Below are positions 46,701 through 60,200 of a DNA stretch of 64,000 bases, piece after piece. Each line of letters opens with the position of its first letter. Position 1 is the first letter of the stretch. The position numbers were made by a program, and so were the translations under genes. The notes below the pieces were generated by a model. It did no database searches. It was given only the letters and a program-made list of their open reading frames with translations, and was not told the DNA's origin. The stretch covers positions 79,220,727-79,284,726 of the forward strand of contig NC_133900.1 in the NCBI RefSeq assembly GCF_964199755.1, given 5' to 3'. This stretch comes from Larus michahellis. Its lineage: Eukaryota; Chordata; Aves; Charadriiformes; Laridae.

Positions 46701-49700
46701 ACATCCTTATACAAAATCCCTACCTACGGGAACAGAGAACATTGGTTTATACAGCTTTAACTCTTATGAGAAGTCCTTTATATACCCAATGACAGCAGCG
46801 CTTTCTTTCGTTAGGTAGCCATGAGAGAAACTTACCCTAAACAGCAGAATTGAACACGATCTTGCAATAATTTTTCACATGGTAGTTGATGGAAGACAAC
46901 TCAGTAGAAGGCAGGAACCAAAAGTTCCACAGGAACTTACAGATATCGTATAATTGGGACACAATAATCCTGCTTTTGCTAATATCAAATAATTAGGACA
47001 CAATAATCCTACTTTTGCTAATATCAAAATCATTTGGCCTCATTACAGCTTCAGAGATCTTCCATATTCCATCTGAATATGACATATTTTGTGTCTATGA
47101 GACAAGGATGGCACTGCTTAACATTGATCACACAAATGTAATCTTTCAAAGGCAAATCTGTCTGTTAAGCAGGTTTTGTATTTATGGAACCTCTCATAGT
47201 AAAGAGGAAAAACAACGTAAAAACATGTAAGTAGCAAAAAGTGAATGAGTTGTCTATTGGTAGGACTTACTTCCCCTCAGTTAGTAGGAGTTGATAAGAA
47301 GAGTAGATCAAAAACTCTGCTGTGGCTGCTTCGTAATACAAAACTATGGAAAAGAAGGGTTAAAACATAGATTCCTCCCTCTGTGGTAGGGAAGTGGTAA
47401 AGCGAGGGTATTCCTAGAGCTAAGATGGCGTAGTCTCTACCGTTTGCTACTCTAATGTAGTTTGAAGAGCTCTTCTTAATGCCCACTTCTACCCTCTCTC
47501 CTGTATTCACGCCTGTCACCACTTTCCCTAAATACCTAGCTTCGTGATATCATTCTGAAGTGCTTCATAAAACTGAAAACTGGAATGATTTAATAGAATT
47601 TGCAGGTTTTGTCACCTCATTGCTCAACATTTTCCATGTCATTGATAAATACATTGAATAAGTACTGGTACTTCTTTTCAGACAATTAGTCCCCTCCTCT
47701 TAGACGAACTGGCCTTTTTCTCTTTGTGTTGCAGCTGAAAACCAGATGAAATTAATCTAGTCTTTGATCATAGCTTTTTTTTGAGTTAAACCAGAGTGAA
47801 ATTTAGTACAAGGGAAGGGAATCTGGCAGCTGGGGGATATTTCATATTGTTCATATTAAATGTCCAGAATAGCTAATAAGTTGTCCACATTCTTACAGAT
47901 GTGCGTCTATATCTTTAACACTGGGATATTTCTTTTTCAGCTCAAAATATTGCTTTGCTTTGAGGCAACGATAGATTATTAGGTCTGACCCAGATAATAG
48001 TGATAAATTGTATACAAGACTTCTTTCTAAGCATGGCTAGGTCATGTGAACATTCTGATTCTCTTTTTTTGTAAAGAGAGGTAAAAGCAAATAGATTTTT
48101 ACTATTCCAAATAGAAGAGAAAATTGAGGGAAATGAAGGATTTGTGAGTGAGTAGTCTAGAATGCTTTTTTGAGATCTTAGAAGTGACTTCCCGTGTGGG
48201 TAGCTTGTTCCACATCGAATTTGCTTTACAAGACCTAGTCAAATGGACTGATATTTTCAGTAAAAGAAGCATCTTCTTCTTCTGGTCTTCAGATCCAAAA
48301 CTAGTCTAATGAAATTTAGGTTTCCCACTTCTAGTACCAGAAAACAACAAGATTATGCGAAGTCCCTCATTTTGTTGAAATACCTGTAAATAATGCAGGA
48401 GCGTTTCTCAGAAGGTTATTTCTTCAGATATTTTTAATAATGCTTTAGCAGCTTATGAATCTTCAGTAATAAACATCACTGATGAGACATACAGAATACA
48501 TCATTAAAAATTGTTACTATAGTAAAAATACCACAACAAACATTCTATAAGCAATTTGGATGCCAATCCATATTCTGCTTACTCAAATACATCTTTGAGG
48601 AGTTAAACGTAATAAAAATGAATGGCAGATGTCATAGACATATGTTGTAACACTTTTTGATTTCCACGTTTGGTCCTTCTAGAGACATGGCAATGTAATT
48701 TTAGTGTCCAAAATATTTTTATTTATTTTAATAACTTTTACATAAATATTGTACTACAGAAAGCACAGAAAATGTCAATGAATAATTTTCAGCTCCTAAT
48801 CTGTTATAGTTATATGGATTGTAAAAAGAACTTGGAACCTTAGAACTTTGTTTTACGAAAATAAATTCAATAAGAAACCAAAACCTTAGCAGAAAAGGAT
48901 ACTTACCAATCTGTAAAATTTAAGTTAATGTAATAAAAACTTAAAAGGGAAAAGCTTCTTGGTTTATCAAGCTGTAAATATGATCCAACTGTTGGAAAAG
49001 TAGTGAAGAACCACATAGGCACTCAGATTTAAAGCCTCTAAGAGGTTGCGGAACACACTGAACTACTGTGAGATCCTGCCCCAGATCTATCAATCAGTTC
49101 CTTGGATAAAAGCTGTATGTTCTTACTCATTTCTACATTGCTGAAGGGGTGAAGTATCAGGCCATTATTTCTTACTGAAAGCTCAAAATTGTCCTCTGTG
49201 TGTACCACGACCACATCTTCACAGGGCCACAACGCTCACTTTGGAAAGAGCCTGCAATGATTGTAATGTTGGAAAGGTGCACCGAAGCATTATGGAAGTG
49301 GAAGAAGGAATACGAAATATCATGGGCCGTTTCATGTCTTCAACTAATCAAAAAGCCACCAAATCCCTCTCAAAAAAATTAACAGTAATTAAAGCTGATG
49401 TCATCAACACTTCGGTTTGTTTCAAGTTCTTGGCAGAGTTTTATATGAGATTTCTTTTGACACTATCTAAACATCAAAAATATGTCCTTTGACCACCCTT
49501 ATTTCATATTTTGCTTTTATATAGCAGCTGATGCCTATCAGATTTTATGAGTCAAAAGAAAAACACTATATATTCCTTATAAATGGGAAAGTAAAGGATA
49601 TGTAAAAGTTATTTTTAAAATTTGTTGGTTTTTTTTCAGCTGTTGAATCTAAACATTCCAAAAGTAGATTAAGTTCCCTGAAATTATGCTTGCATATAAA

Positions 49701-50720
49701 ACCCTGTTTCTTAATTGTGACATTTGGAATTGAGAAGTTTGGAATTTTGATTTCACAATGAGTTGCCAGAAATATCTTTTCATGTATCACTCACATAAAC
49801 CCCCCCCCATTTTAAAGGGACAAAATCAGACTTAAGTAGTTTAATGTTTTCCAAAGAAAACAAACCATTTTTTTGATTAATCCAAAATGAATTTGATTGG
49901 AATGTATTCCAGAGCATAGCTTGCAATTTGCTTGTTTAGGGCTTGGCTTTTTTTGTTCAATTTATGGCTATACTCTCTTCCTCCTGAGCTCCCTTCTAAT
50001 TGCAACCTTTCCAAACCCTGGAAAGCTCTGGTGTCCAGGGCTCCACTAATAGAAATGGGAGTGTCTTCCTGAACTGACTTCAGTGAAGATACGCCAGTTT
50101 ATGCCAGCTGTTTCTTTGGCCCCGTACCTTTTTATTTGGATAGAAACTGTGATTTTCTGTATCCCTGCTCTCAATTTGTTTCCAAATAAGCATCCCACAC
50201 TCCAAGGGCCATCTGCTGTTTGTTCTGAGCTAATGAGTGTGCTTTAGTGCTAATGTCCTTGGGAGGAGGTGTCACGCTGTCACTTTGTAAAACACGGCTC
50301 CAGTTTTCTTATGAACTCAAAATTTTAACTCTTGTGAATTAACAAGTTTAAATAATTTTCTCCCCACCATGCTCACAGATGTGAGTCATAGGTGCACAGA
50401 GGATGCTGTGCAGATCTACAGTACAGTCTGGTGATCCAGGCTTAATGATCCCTGTTCAAATAGTGAGACAGACCCGTTAAGCAGGGGGGACATCTGTTCA
50501 ATGCTCAGATTTAGAGTGCACTGAAAATGTACGCTCTTTTATCTATGACTGGTTATGAAGAACCAAGGTCTTCTTTCTGAGATTGAACAAACCCTATTGT
50601 GGAAGGCCCCATGTAAGTATGCTAAATATCTTCTGGAATTTCAAAGAAAAAGCTTTCCTAAATATTGTTAAAAACATTTTGCTGGTTGATTTTTAAATAT
50701 GTATACATCCTATTTACCTT
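43778..50720. other. AT-rich non-coding stretch
   Basis: No gene is supported. The first 250 bp (43778-44010) are GC-richer and may be repeat-derived, but no family is recognised. A 39-bp tandem duplication lies at 46943-47026. ORFs up to 114 codons have no recognisable motifs. Confidence 0.5.
46943..47026. repeat. 39-bp tandem duplication, two copies
   Basis: The unit containing GGACACAATAATCCTGCTTT and TTGCTAATATCA is repeated with a 39-bp period (GGACACAATAATCC at 46957 and again at 46996). The copies differ at a few positions, so the duplication is not very recent. Confidence 0.88.
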
Positions 50721-51463
50721 GCAAGGTCCTGTACCTGGGTCAGGGCAGTCTCGAGCACAAATACAGGTTGGGCGGAGAATGGGTTGAGAGCAGCCCTGAG
50801 GAGAAGGACTTGGGGGTGTTGGGGGATGAGGAGCAAAACGTGAGCTGGCAATGTGTGTTTGCAGCCCAGAAAGCCAACCACATCCTGGGCTGCATCAAAA
50901 GCAGCGTTGCCAGCAGGGCAAGGGAGGTGATTCTGCCCCTCTACTCCGCTCTGGTGAGACCCCACCTGGAGTACTGCCTCCAGCTCCGGGGCCACCAACA
51001 TAAGAAAGACACGGAACTGTTGGAACAGAGGAGGCCATGAAGATGCTCAGAGGGCTGGAGCCCCTCTGCTGTGAGGACAGGCTGAGAGAGTTGGGGGGGT
51101 TCAGCCTGGACCGGGGAGACCTTAGAGCCCCTTCCAGTGCCTAAAGGGGGCCTACAGGAAAGATGGGGAGGGACTCTGGATCAGTGAGGGCAGCCATAGG
51201 ATGAGGGGTAATGGTTTTAAACTGCAAGAGGGTAGATTTAGATTAGATATTAGGAAGAAATTCTTCACTCTGAGGGTGGTGAGCCCCTGGCCCAGGCTGC
51301 CCAGAGAAGCTGTGGCTGCCCCATCCCTGGAGGTGTTCAAGGCCAGGCTGGACGGGGCTTGGAGCAACCTGGTCAGGTGGGAGGTGTCCCTGCCCAGGGC
51401 ATGGGGGTGGAACTGGATGATCTTTAAGGTCCTTTCCAACCCAAACCATTCTATGATTCTATG
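50721..51463 (+). mobile_element. CR1 LINE 3' end with RT C-terminus (type A)
   Basis: About 740 bp, slightly longer at the 5' end than the copy at 40-763. Translation of 50699-51040 shows the C-terminal part of the CR1 reverse-transcriptase ORF, with a CKVLYLGQG segment, [23 protein letters not shown] and [10 protein letters not shown], ending soon after a DTELLEQ segment. The 3' UTR then runs through 'AGATTAGATATTAGGAAGAA' to CCTTTCCAACCC and ATTCTATGATTCTATGG. It is 5'-truncated and inactive. Confidence 0.94.
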
Positions 51464-53745
51464 GTTTTTCAGACTATACTCCACAGAAGGTTTCAAGACT
51501 ATAAAAAGCTCTGAAAAGAAATGCAGTTAATGATTCACTATTACGTAAGCTACTTATCTCAAGAATAATTTGTTTTGATATTTCTTTTACTGCCAGATTT
51601 TCCGTTAGTAAGGCATTAAAAGATACAGATGAGGAGAAGCACTTAAGTTTTCTTAATTACTGCAAGTCAAATTTTGCCCTTTTGAAGATATATATTACAA
51701 AATGTGAATATTTAAATGTGAATACCAGAAGGTCAGTTAAATTAATTGGTGATGTTCCATATTATTTTTTCTTTTATATTCCTTTATTTTAAGGTAATCC
51801 GCTTCTTGCTTTAGAAGAAGGAGCAACTGTTTACTGGAGAGCAAAAAAGCTACACACTACATTTTATGGATACTGCTTAACCCAAGGTCATACCCTTATT
51901 TTGTTCAGTCCACTTACTCTAAAGCCTTTCAAATTTTCTGGGAGATCAATATGAGAACAATGAAGATGATCATAAAGATTTATGTATCGCTCCGTTAGTG
52001 TTATAAACAATAATCTGTCAGGATAAAAAGGGCAATAATTAGGTGTAATGTAAGACTCCATTCCCTTTTATAATTTTTATTATTGCTAAAGTAACATAAG
52101 GGGTAGTCAAGTCCATTTGTATGTTGGTAGAATTACTCTTAATGGTTCAGTCAGTGATAGGTCTAACACAGACAGGTAACCATGACAACCAGGTCATGCT
52201 TTCTCTTAGTTAGTTAGTTAAAACAAAACCTGAATTAATTCTGTATCTGAGATGAAAAGAACATTCTCTCTTTCTGGTAAACTTTCAAATGGAAGCTGGC
52301 AGTGAACCGTTGTTTAATTTCAGGCATTAAAAATGCATCTGAGCCTTAAAAGAGTAGGAGCTGCATAACTTAGAAAAAATCAGACTGTATCTTAAAATGT
52401 ATCCTTTCTCCAATTTTAAGTCATTTTGCATGTGGATTAATGGAAATTCACACTTATTTTTCAGTCTTTCAAGTGTTAAGATACCTTACACAGCAAGTCA
52501 CTGACTAGCCGGGAAAGAGTCTATATGTTATCTTTTTTTATGTGCTGGTACATGAAGAAGAAAGATATTTATTGGAATCAGACAGATACAGTGCACCAAA
52601 ACCTAATTAAGGTTTGAACTTAGAGAAAATTACCATGCTCTTCATTAAAACAAGTAAGAAAAGATAAAATGTAAGTAAAAAGAATTTGGTGGGAAACTGG
52701 AAAATATCTGAAAAGCGTGATATTAACAGATGCATAACAAAATTTCATACACTGAACATGAGAAAGGAAGTGGGAAAGAACATCTTAAAGAAATTGGCAA
52801 GTCATCATCAGAGGAGAGTTAAATTTGTTGCCTTAATGCTTAAAAGGCTCAAATTAGGAGAAGAATGCATCTAATCAATTTTTTTACAAAGCTGCATGAA
52901 CTGAATGAAGCAGTGAGAATGACAAGTATTCGTTTGGTAGCAGCCCTTCACAAAGAATTCTTATTTTGTTCTTTTCATAATAGAAACCTTAAAATTGAAA
53001 TTTCAATTTCCAAGCATTTCTATCTTATTTCAGAGATAATATTAGAACAAAACGAAACTCATCAGGCTTACAGACAAAACCAAGATCCGTTGAAGTGAAT
53101 GGTAAAATATCCAGTTAATTCTATGAAGCCAGCTTTTTTCTCAAATTCCTTAGTAAATATGAAGAAAACCACTACTGCTTTGTATTTTTCCTCCGAAGAA
53201 AGACATTATATGGGATATAATCCCAGAATCACTGTTTGAAACCAACAGTAGTGTCTTTTTGCACCATTTAGTTCAGTGAAAGCTTTTTTCCTTGAATTTT
53301 GAATCTTCCATGTTTTCTTCAGTACAAGTTTGCCAGTTCATAGCTAAACTGCACCAAAGATGAAACAGAATGCAACTATACCACTCCTGCACTAAGATAT
53401 TCTAAGTAGCTTTAAAGCCATATTTTATTGATCCTAGTCAATTCAGCTGAGTTACAAGAAGCAGTTTTATGATCAAATGGTGAGTGGCATCTGTGAGGCA
53501 AGTGATGCTGAAGGACATCCTTAGGCTTCCTCCCCATTATTCATCTCTGAGGTCTTAGAGCAAACACTGGTGAATGTGAGACATTAAAATCGTATTAGAG
53601 AGAGATGGCTGAAGATGAGACGCTGAGATTCAATCTTTTATAAATTTCACCTGATGAAAGCAGTACTGCCTCTCAGTAAAAGGAAGGTGTCTCCCGACCC
53701 CTTACTCTGTAGTTATTTAATATTAGTTATAAAAATACATTACAA
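51464..53745. other. AT-rich non-coding stretch between two CR1 copies
   Basis: No gene or further repeat is recognised. Short ORFs at 52686-53098 lack any known motif. Confidence 0.5.
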
Positions 53746-54233
53746 GCTGTTGGAGCAGGTTGAGAGGAGGACCAAAAAGATGTTCAGAGGGCTGGAGCCC
53801 CTCTGCTGTGGGGACAGGCTGAGAGAGTTGGGGGGGTTCAGCCTGGAGAAGAGAAGGCTCCAGGGAGACCTTAGAGCCCCTTCCAGTCCCTAAAGGGGCT
53901 CTAGGAGAGATGGGGAGGGACTCCTTATCAGGGAATGTAGTGACAGGATAAGGTGGAATGGCTTCAAACTGCAAGAGGGTAGATTTAGATTAGATATTGG
54001 GAAGAAATTCTTCACTCTGAGGGTGGTGAGCCCCTGGCCCAGGTTGCCCAGAGAAGCTGTGGCTGCCCCATCCCTGGAGGGGTTCAAGGCCAGGCTGGAC
54101 GGGGCTTGGAGCAACCTGGTCTGGTGGGAGGTGTCCCTGCCCAGGGCAGGGGGGTGGAACTGGATGATCTTTAAGGTCCCTTCCAACCCAACTCATTCCA
54201 TGATTCTGTGATTCTATGATTCTATGATTCTAT
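53746..54233 (+). mobile_element. CR1 LINE 3' fragment (type A)
   Basis: Starts in the 'CTGTTGGAGCAGGTTGAGAGG' segment at the end of the reverse-transcriptase ORF. It continues with AGGGCTGGAGCCCCTCTGCTG and the type A 3' UTR, and ends CCCTTCCAACCC followed by four ATTCTATG-like tail units. It is nearly collinear with 51010-51463, so the two are members of one subfamily. Confidence 0.94.
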
Positions 54234-57200
54234 TTTGGAAACAGGTCTACAGCTAACAACCTACATGGAATAAACAGGAATATTATTGGTCCCCACTGGG
54301 AAAGTCTGCAAATATTTGGTTAAAACCTGCATAGGATGGAGATGAGATACTAACCTCTGAGATCAGAATGCTTCAAAGGGTTTTTTTTTCTTAAAATATC
54401 TGACAAGTCCTACACCTCCCAATGTACCTTTATATAGGGAAACAAAGTTATCACAGATTTAGACACGTAAACTACTCTAGTTACTCCCAGTTGTTATTTC
54501 CCAGTGGAGATGACAGGCAATGCTAAGTGAATGGCTATGTTTAACACAGGGTGTGCCTACAGTGCAGTGTGCAGCCTGTAAAGGTACACCTCGATCAGCG
54601 TAGTTCCTGATAACAGTGTGGTTACGGCTCCACAGAGTTCAATATGTGCTGCTTCACAGGCGCTTGCCTGAAGAGGCCTGTCCAGGCTAGCTTGAGCATG
54701 TCTATGTGATCTGCAAGTATATTTGTGCGTTGCAGAGAGCACAAATGCTGAAGAAAGAGCAGGATATAATTTCTGGGCTTAGTTTTGGAGACCTCAGAAG
54801 GCAGACACAGTGACAAGGTACATTGTCTAGGATCTATTAGAGTATCTGAGGGAAGACAACACATTAGGTTGGATATGAACGGTTTCAGATAGCAGAGTTC
54901 ACTTTTTTGATTTCCAGCAGGTAGGATCCATTTGGTCTGTATAATAGTGGACAGTTAAAGTTCCAAGTATATCACATATAAGACAGTTAAGGTTCTGTGT
55001 ATATTATGTATAGAACCTCTGTTCTAAGCCATTATTGGTTATGATAAGGTTTACATCTAATGCATACATATCATGCAACACAGATTTACATAAATAACAT
55101 CAGAAAACATTATACAACTCTGTTGCTGTCGTAAAAAGTCCATTACAAAGATAAATACATTATATTCATACATACATATGCAACAATAGTAAAACTATAA
55201 CAAATCTAACCACACAATATACTGGATATTAAGAACTCAGCACAAAGTAATGAATATTTGCTGAATATTGTTTGATGACCTATATTCTCAGCTCATTTAC
55301 TTTGCAGATAAATGATTCATCCCGTGTATTGCACCTCTGGAAGGCTGTCTTACTTGTGTATGCCAAGATAAATTAGGAAGGCTAATGAATTTGGATGTAT
55401 TTCTGAGTAGCGAAAACTTACTCTGTGTGGGTTCAGGCAACGTGTGTTTGGGATAGAAGATACGCTAGAAATAAATTACCGAAATCTTGCAGAAAACAGC
55501 AAGGCTCCAAGACCACAGATGGCCATAGTAAGATACAAATTTCCAGGATCACTATGTGAAGAGCCTAAGTAACATCCAGTTTATAGCTGTGCACTTGCAA
55601 CGCATGCTAAGAAAACCTAGTGTGAAGAGAAACGCAGCAAAGTGAATAGAACAACAGAAAGGTTCCATGGTCTTCCGCTTTTACGTTCCTCTTCCAGTGA
55701 CACGAAGTTGCTAAGTAATGTAGACACTTCAAAGCGTGCTTCATGTGAATATTTCATACCGCTACCTATAATACGTACAGCTGTGGGAAAGGCATTAATA
55801 GCATTGTATTACAGGAGATAAAATAAGCTCAGGTAATGAAAGTATTGGAAGAAGTGTTTGTAGTTCCTGTTTGTATTTGAAACCCCAGCCCTAATGGTGG
55901 TGGACGTGTTATAATTAAACACCTACTTCTGCTTCGTAGTGTAGCTTTTGATAAAGAATTAGGTCATCGGACTTATTTGAAGTCTGGATTTCTGCATTGC
56001 ATTTTTACTTCATTGTTGGATAAATCGGCAATCTGTTATGTAATAACCCTTTGAAATCTCTGAAAGATAGAGACGGGAACTTATTAGATACTTGCCATTC
56101 TAATGGTATTAGAAATCAAAGGATACTTAAAAGAAATTTTAATAACACAGTAATTAAGAATAGTTAGCATTAGTGACAGTCAAACCTCATAAGTATTGTT
56201 CTTTGAGCTTTGATTAGGATGCAGCACCTGACTGGGTGTCTCACGAGACGTGCCTTGCTTTCCACGACGTTTCCAGCCTTTCTGGATTTTGATGGGGACA
56301 GTCATATTTCATTTTATTTGAACGATTCTCTTATTAACTGTTTCACAGCTCTGTTCAGAGCTCTTACTGTAGCCGTTCTAGTTCTCACCAGAATACAGAA
56401 GCGCAGAGGCAAATAGCTAAGTCTGTAAATGTTAATAGGTTTTTCTTCGACTCAACCACATCCTCCTATAAGAATACTGCAGAGCCATCTTATACATCTT
56501 CTGTACACTGCTCTTCAACTGGACAGCAAGGGGGTACATATTTTACCCTAAAAACTTCACAAGGTGTTTCAGCTCTTGGAAGACATTTTACTTACCACTG
56601 TGAAACAATCTACACACAGAAAAAAGAAAAGGTATTATTCTATTATGAGTAACACACAGATTTAGCCAAAGGCAGCATGGCTATGCCAAGGCTTCCTAAT
56701 ATCTTCCTGTCTCTGCAGCTGGAACCATGCAGGCTGCTTAACACAGCGCTGCCTTCTACTCTTCCAGCGACAAAAAGTAGAAATCTCCAGCCATTGACAC
56801 AGCAATCCCGACAACAGACAGTGACATGTGTGGGCAGAAAAGACTCACAGCTTTTTCATTTTGTTGGTAGCCGCAACTGTTCCTTCCCAGCCTGTCCCTG
56901 TAATGCCCCAGCTGCGGAGTCTTGGACGCCTTCCTCTGTCAATGTTCAGCTGCTCTTGCTTCTTCCTTTCCTTGAAGTTAATGATCTAAATGAGACAGCG
57001 TTTCTTCATGTCATAACAGTGCACCCTTGCCTGTCACCTCCTTTACAGAAATTATTTGGTTTTTTATTTCTTATTCAGACTTCAAGCCAAACTACGTTGC
57101 CCAATCACTTATGAGCTATAGTTGCATCCCAGAGACACGCTAAGGCCAGGCGTTCCTTGAGCCTCCAGTCCTGTATTTGGCAGCTGCCAACTTTCTCTCC

Positions 57201-60200
57201 TTAGGGTATCATCATCCCTTTTTTTTTTTTTTCTTGAACCAAGAATGTCATGCAAACTTTTTCAGCAGCCAGGAGATTGATATACACATTTCCTCACCAG
57301 GAATAAAATCTATATATCATGATGTAATTGATCCAGCAGTTCTGTCCTTTTTCTCATGCCTCGTTCTTCTTTAACTAATCTTTTCCAGTCACTCATATTT
57401 GCTTCTTTAATTCTGATTAATACCTCTTCACAATAAAACTCTTCATAATATTATATATTATGTATTCTAAACTCAAATTAATATATGCTCTCATCCTGTT
57501 ACTTTTACTGGCTTTTATACATCTTAGAATGCAAGTGCTAAAAGGTAGCGTTTCTGTCTTCCTTTACAGGCCTGCAGTATAAATAATGCATCAAATAATT
57601 AATCACGGTGCCTTTGGGGAAAGCCAGTGTCTGAGAAACACACTGGTAGGAAGGCATTTCACAAAAATATAGGAATATACTGGACTCCATTCAAGTCAAG
57701 GAGGAAATTTAACACCGTATATGACTCCAGAGGTGAGCTGAAAATAGTTCGCTTTCCCTACATCAGAGAACAGAGTTTGGCTGAAGATTAAAGCACAGAA
57801 CGAATGGAAATACTGATGCGAATTGCAACTCCAGGTGAGATTCACTGCATCTGTGGAAAGTCTTAATCTTTTGGGTCCATGTGAAAAGTTGGGTAGGTCA
57901 AATACATCTCCTGCTGGGAAAGTTGCTGCAAAGCCCTAAGGGAACAGCAATCCATCTCTGCGGGCTGAAGTGCTCTGTAAATGCAGGGCCCATGTGGAAG
58001 CAGATAGATAAGATGCCAGCAATTATCATACAGGAACAGGTAACTAGGTCCTTGTGCCTTGCAGTAACAACATGACCTGTTACGAACTCCAAATAGTTTC
58101 CTCTCTCCATCTCTCTGCTGCTCATCACTCTGCCTTCCCACACTGGGGCCTATTTCTCAATGCCTTTGACATAATTTGTATTTGCCGTTTATAAACAGTG
58201 CTAAGGCCACAGGTAAATTCCATCCTAAAACCATTCCTTGTTTACCCCTCTCTAATGTCCTTCTTCCTTTAACACTCATGAATCACTTAAATCATAATAC
58301 AGCAGTGTTCTTCCATAGAATAGCACTGTTAGAAGAATTGTTGTACTGTAAGAGTGTTATAATGAGGTAACCAATTACGTAGAAAATATGGTATTAATGA
58401 TTTTAATAGAAAAGGAGAGAAGAAAAGAAAAGTTGTTGTCTTTCACTTCAAATGTGAGCAAGGGTTTAGGGATTTTTCTTTCCTCCTTTTCAGGGAGGAG
58501 GAATTCTGTTTAAACCAATATGTGCTTCTTTTGTCTTGCTTTTGTCTACTTGTCATTAGTTTGCATCTGAAATAAGGTAATTTGGTTTCTTGCCCTGTCA
58601 TAGATTTACTTTATCAATCTCTGTCCTTTGATTTTGTATTCAGGAGGGTAGCTTCCTTTTTCTTCAGCTGAATCTTTCTTTGGACAACAATCAATAAATC
58701 AGAAAATTGTTAACAAAACCCCAAAATCTTAGAATGTGCAGAGCACCTATTCTAACGTTTTAGAAATAAATTTGGGCTTCATCTTAACACTTTAAATTCC
58801 CGCTCTCTCTGTAGCTGTTTAGTTGTAGTTTTCTACAGAAATTAGGATAAGCATCTTTGTTCATATTCATTTTGGCAGAGCTGGTTAGCATGTGATATCT
58901 GCCCAGATTTTGCTTTGTCAGTGGTTTTGGTATCTGCACTTTGTCAGAACTGTTTAATTTACAGTTATGAAGGGAACAGCCTAGATTTAATTCATGCTGC
59001 ATTTCCTTTGCATTTGCCAAAAGAGCTGGAAGGCAGAGTTATTACTAGATGTGAAGACTCCGCTTTCAGATCCTATTTCAACTAATAATTTCAGACCCAG
59101 ACATCACATAGCTATCTAAAAAGGAAATTAATTGAAAGAAAAAAACCACACAAAACCCCACCAGCATTCACTCAAGTATTCCTCTGCGTAACATTCATGT
59201 ATGGTTTGAATTCATTCTCTTAATTTTCTCTTGAATTTGGGCCCTAAAATTGCCTTCATCAGAAAGCAGAAACTAGTCCAGATGTCAGCTATCTCCTATC
59301 TCTGCGGTCTGAGCTAACTTACACCTATTGTTTTTTCCTGCCGTAATCTACATTTTCAAATGCTACTGCTAAACGCTGTTTAATTACCTTGCGGCTGCTT
59401 TACTTCGTGAGCCCCTGCAGACGGCAGTGGGATGTAGCAGTACCCACAGTAGCTGAGGATAGCAGGAGTCGCTCCTCCAGGCTTCACATGACTAATTTGT
59501 CTTGCTCGTCTCTCTCCGACAGCTCGCTGTGGTCTGTCTTGGCATACCCTGTCTCAAAGAAAAAAACAAAAACCACAAAACAAATCCACAAACATTTTGG
59601 ACGTCATAAAAGGGCCTCTTCTACTATTCAACGGAATTGGTCATGGCACCAATGAAATACCAAAGCCTAAGATAAAGGAAGAATTTATTCCCATTTTCTC
59701 TCTTGGTAGACCTGTAAGGCAGAAAAATCTATGACTTACCTAAATGCAGAGATTGATCCAAGTTTCAGGCGTGTCAAGATCCTACAAATATTGCTTAGTA
59801 GAAAATTCAACACTTTCCCATCCTCTATATTTCAAGTTATTCGTTACATTTGCCCTGTATTTCCCTAATGTTTCCTCCTTATTTCATGGACTAGACTTAA
59901 AATAGAAATTCAAATTATTACTTCATGTTTCAAAGTATGCCAGGAAAGGATCTGCTCTGGGAAACAACCTAAACTTCTCACGTTCTGCACTTACCTCAGC
60001 AGTCGTGGCAGTAACCTATACTTCCTTTTCCAATCATATTAGCTGAGCGTTTTACTTTTTTTCTATGTTTTTTAGCATGTTACACTTCCTTTTGCCTAAG
60101 AATTTATAGTTTTAATGTTTTTTCCAGGCTTCTTCTTTAAAGAGACCGCAACTGATCTAGTTCTGCTAATGAGGAAGAGTGACTGTGCAAAACTCGCTGA

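Noticed and set aside
56677..57114. 145-codon open frame with an ATG
   Set aside because: Amino-acid make-up is low-information and Leu/Ser/Pro-rich, with no domain and no flanking splice or promoter signals seen.
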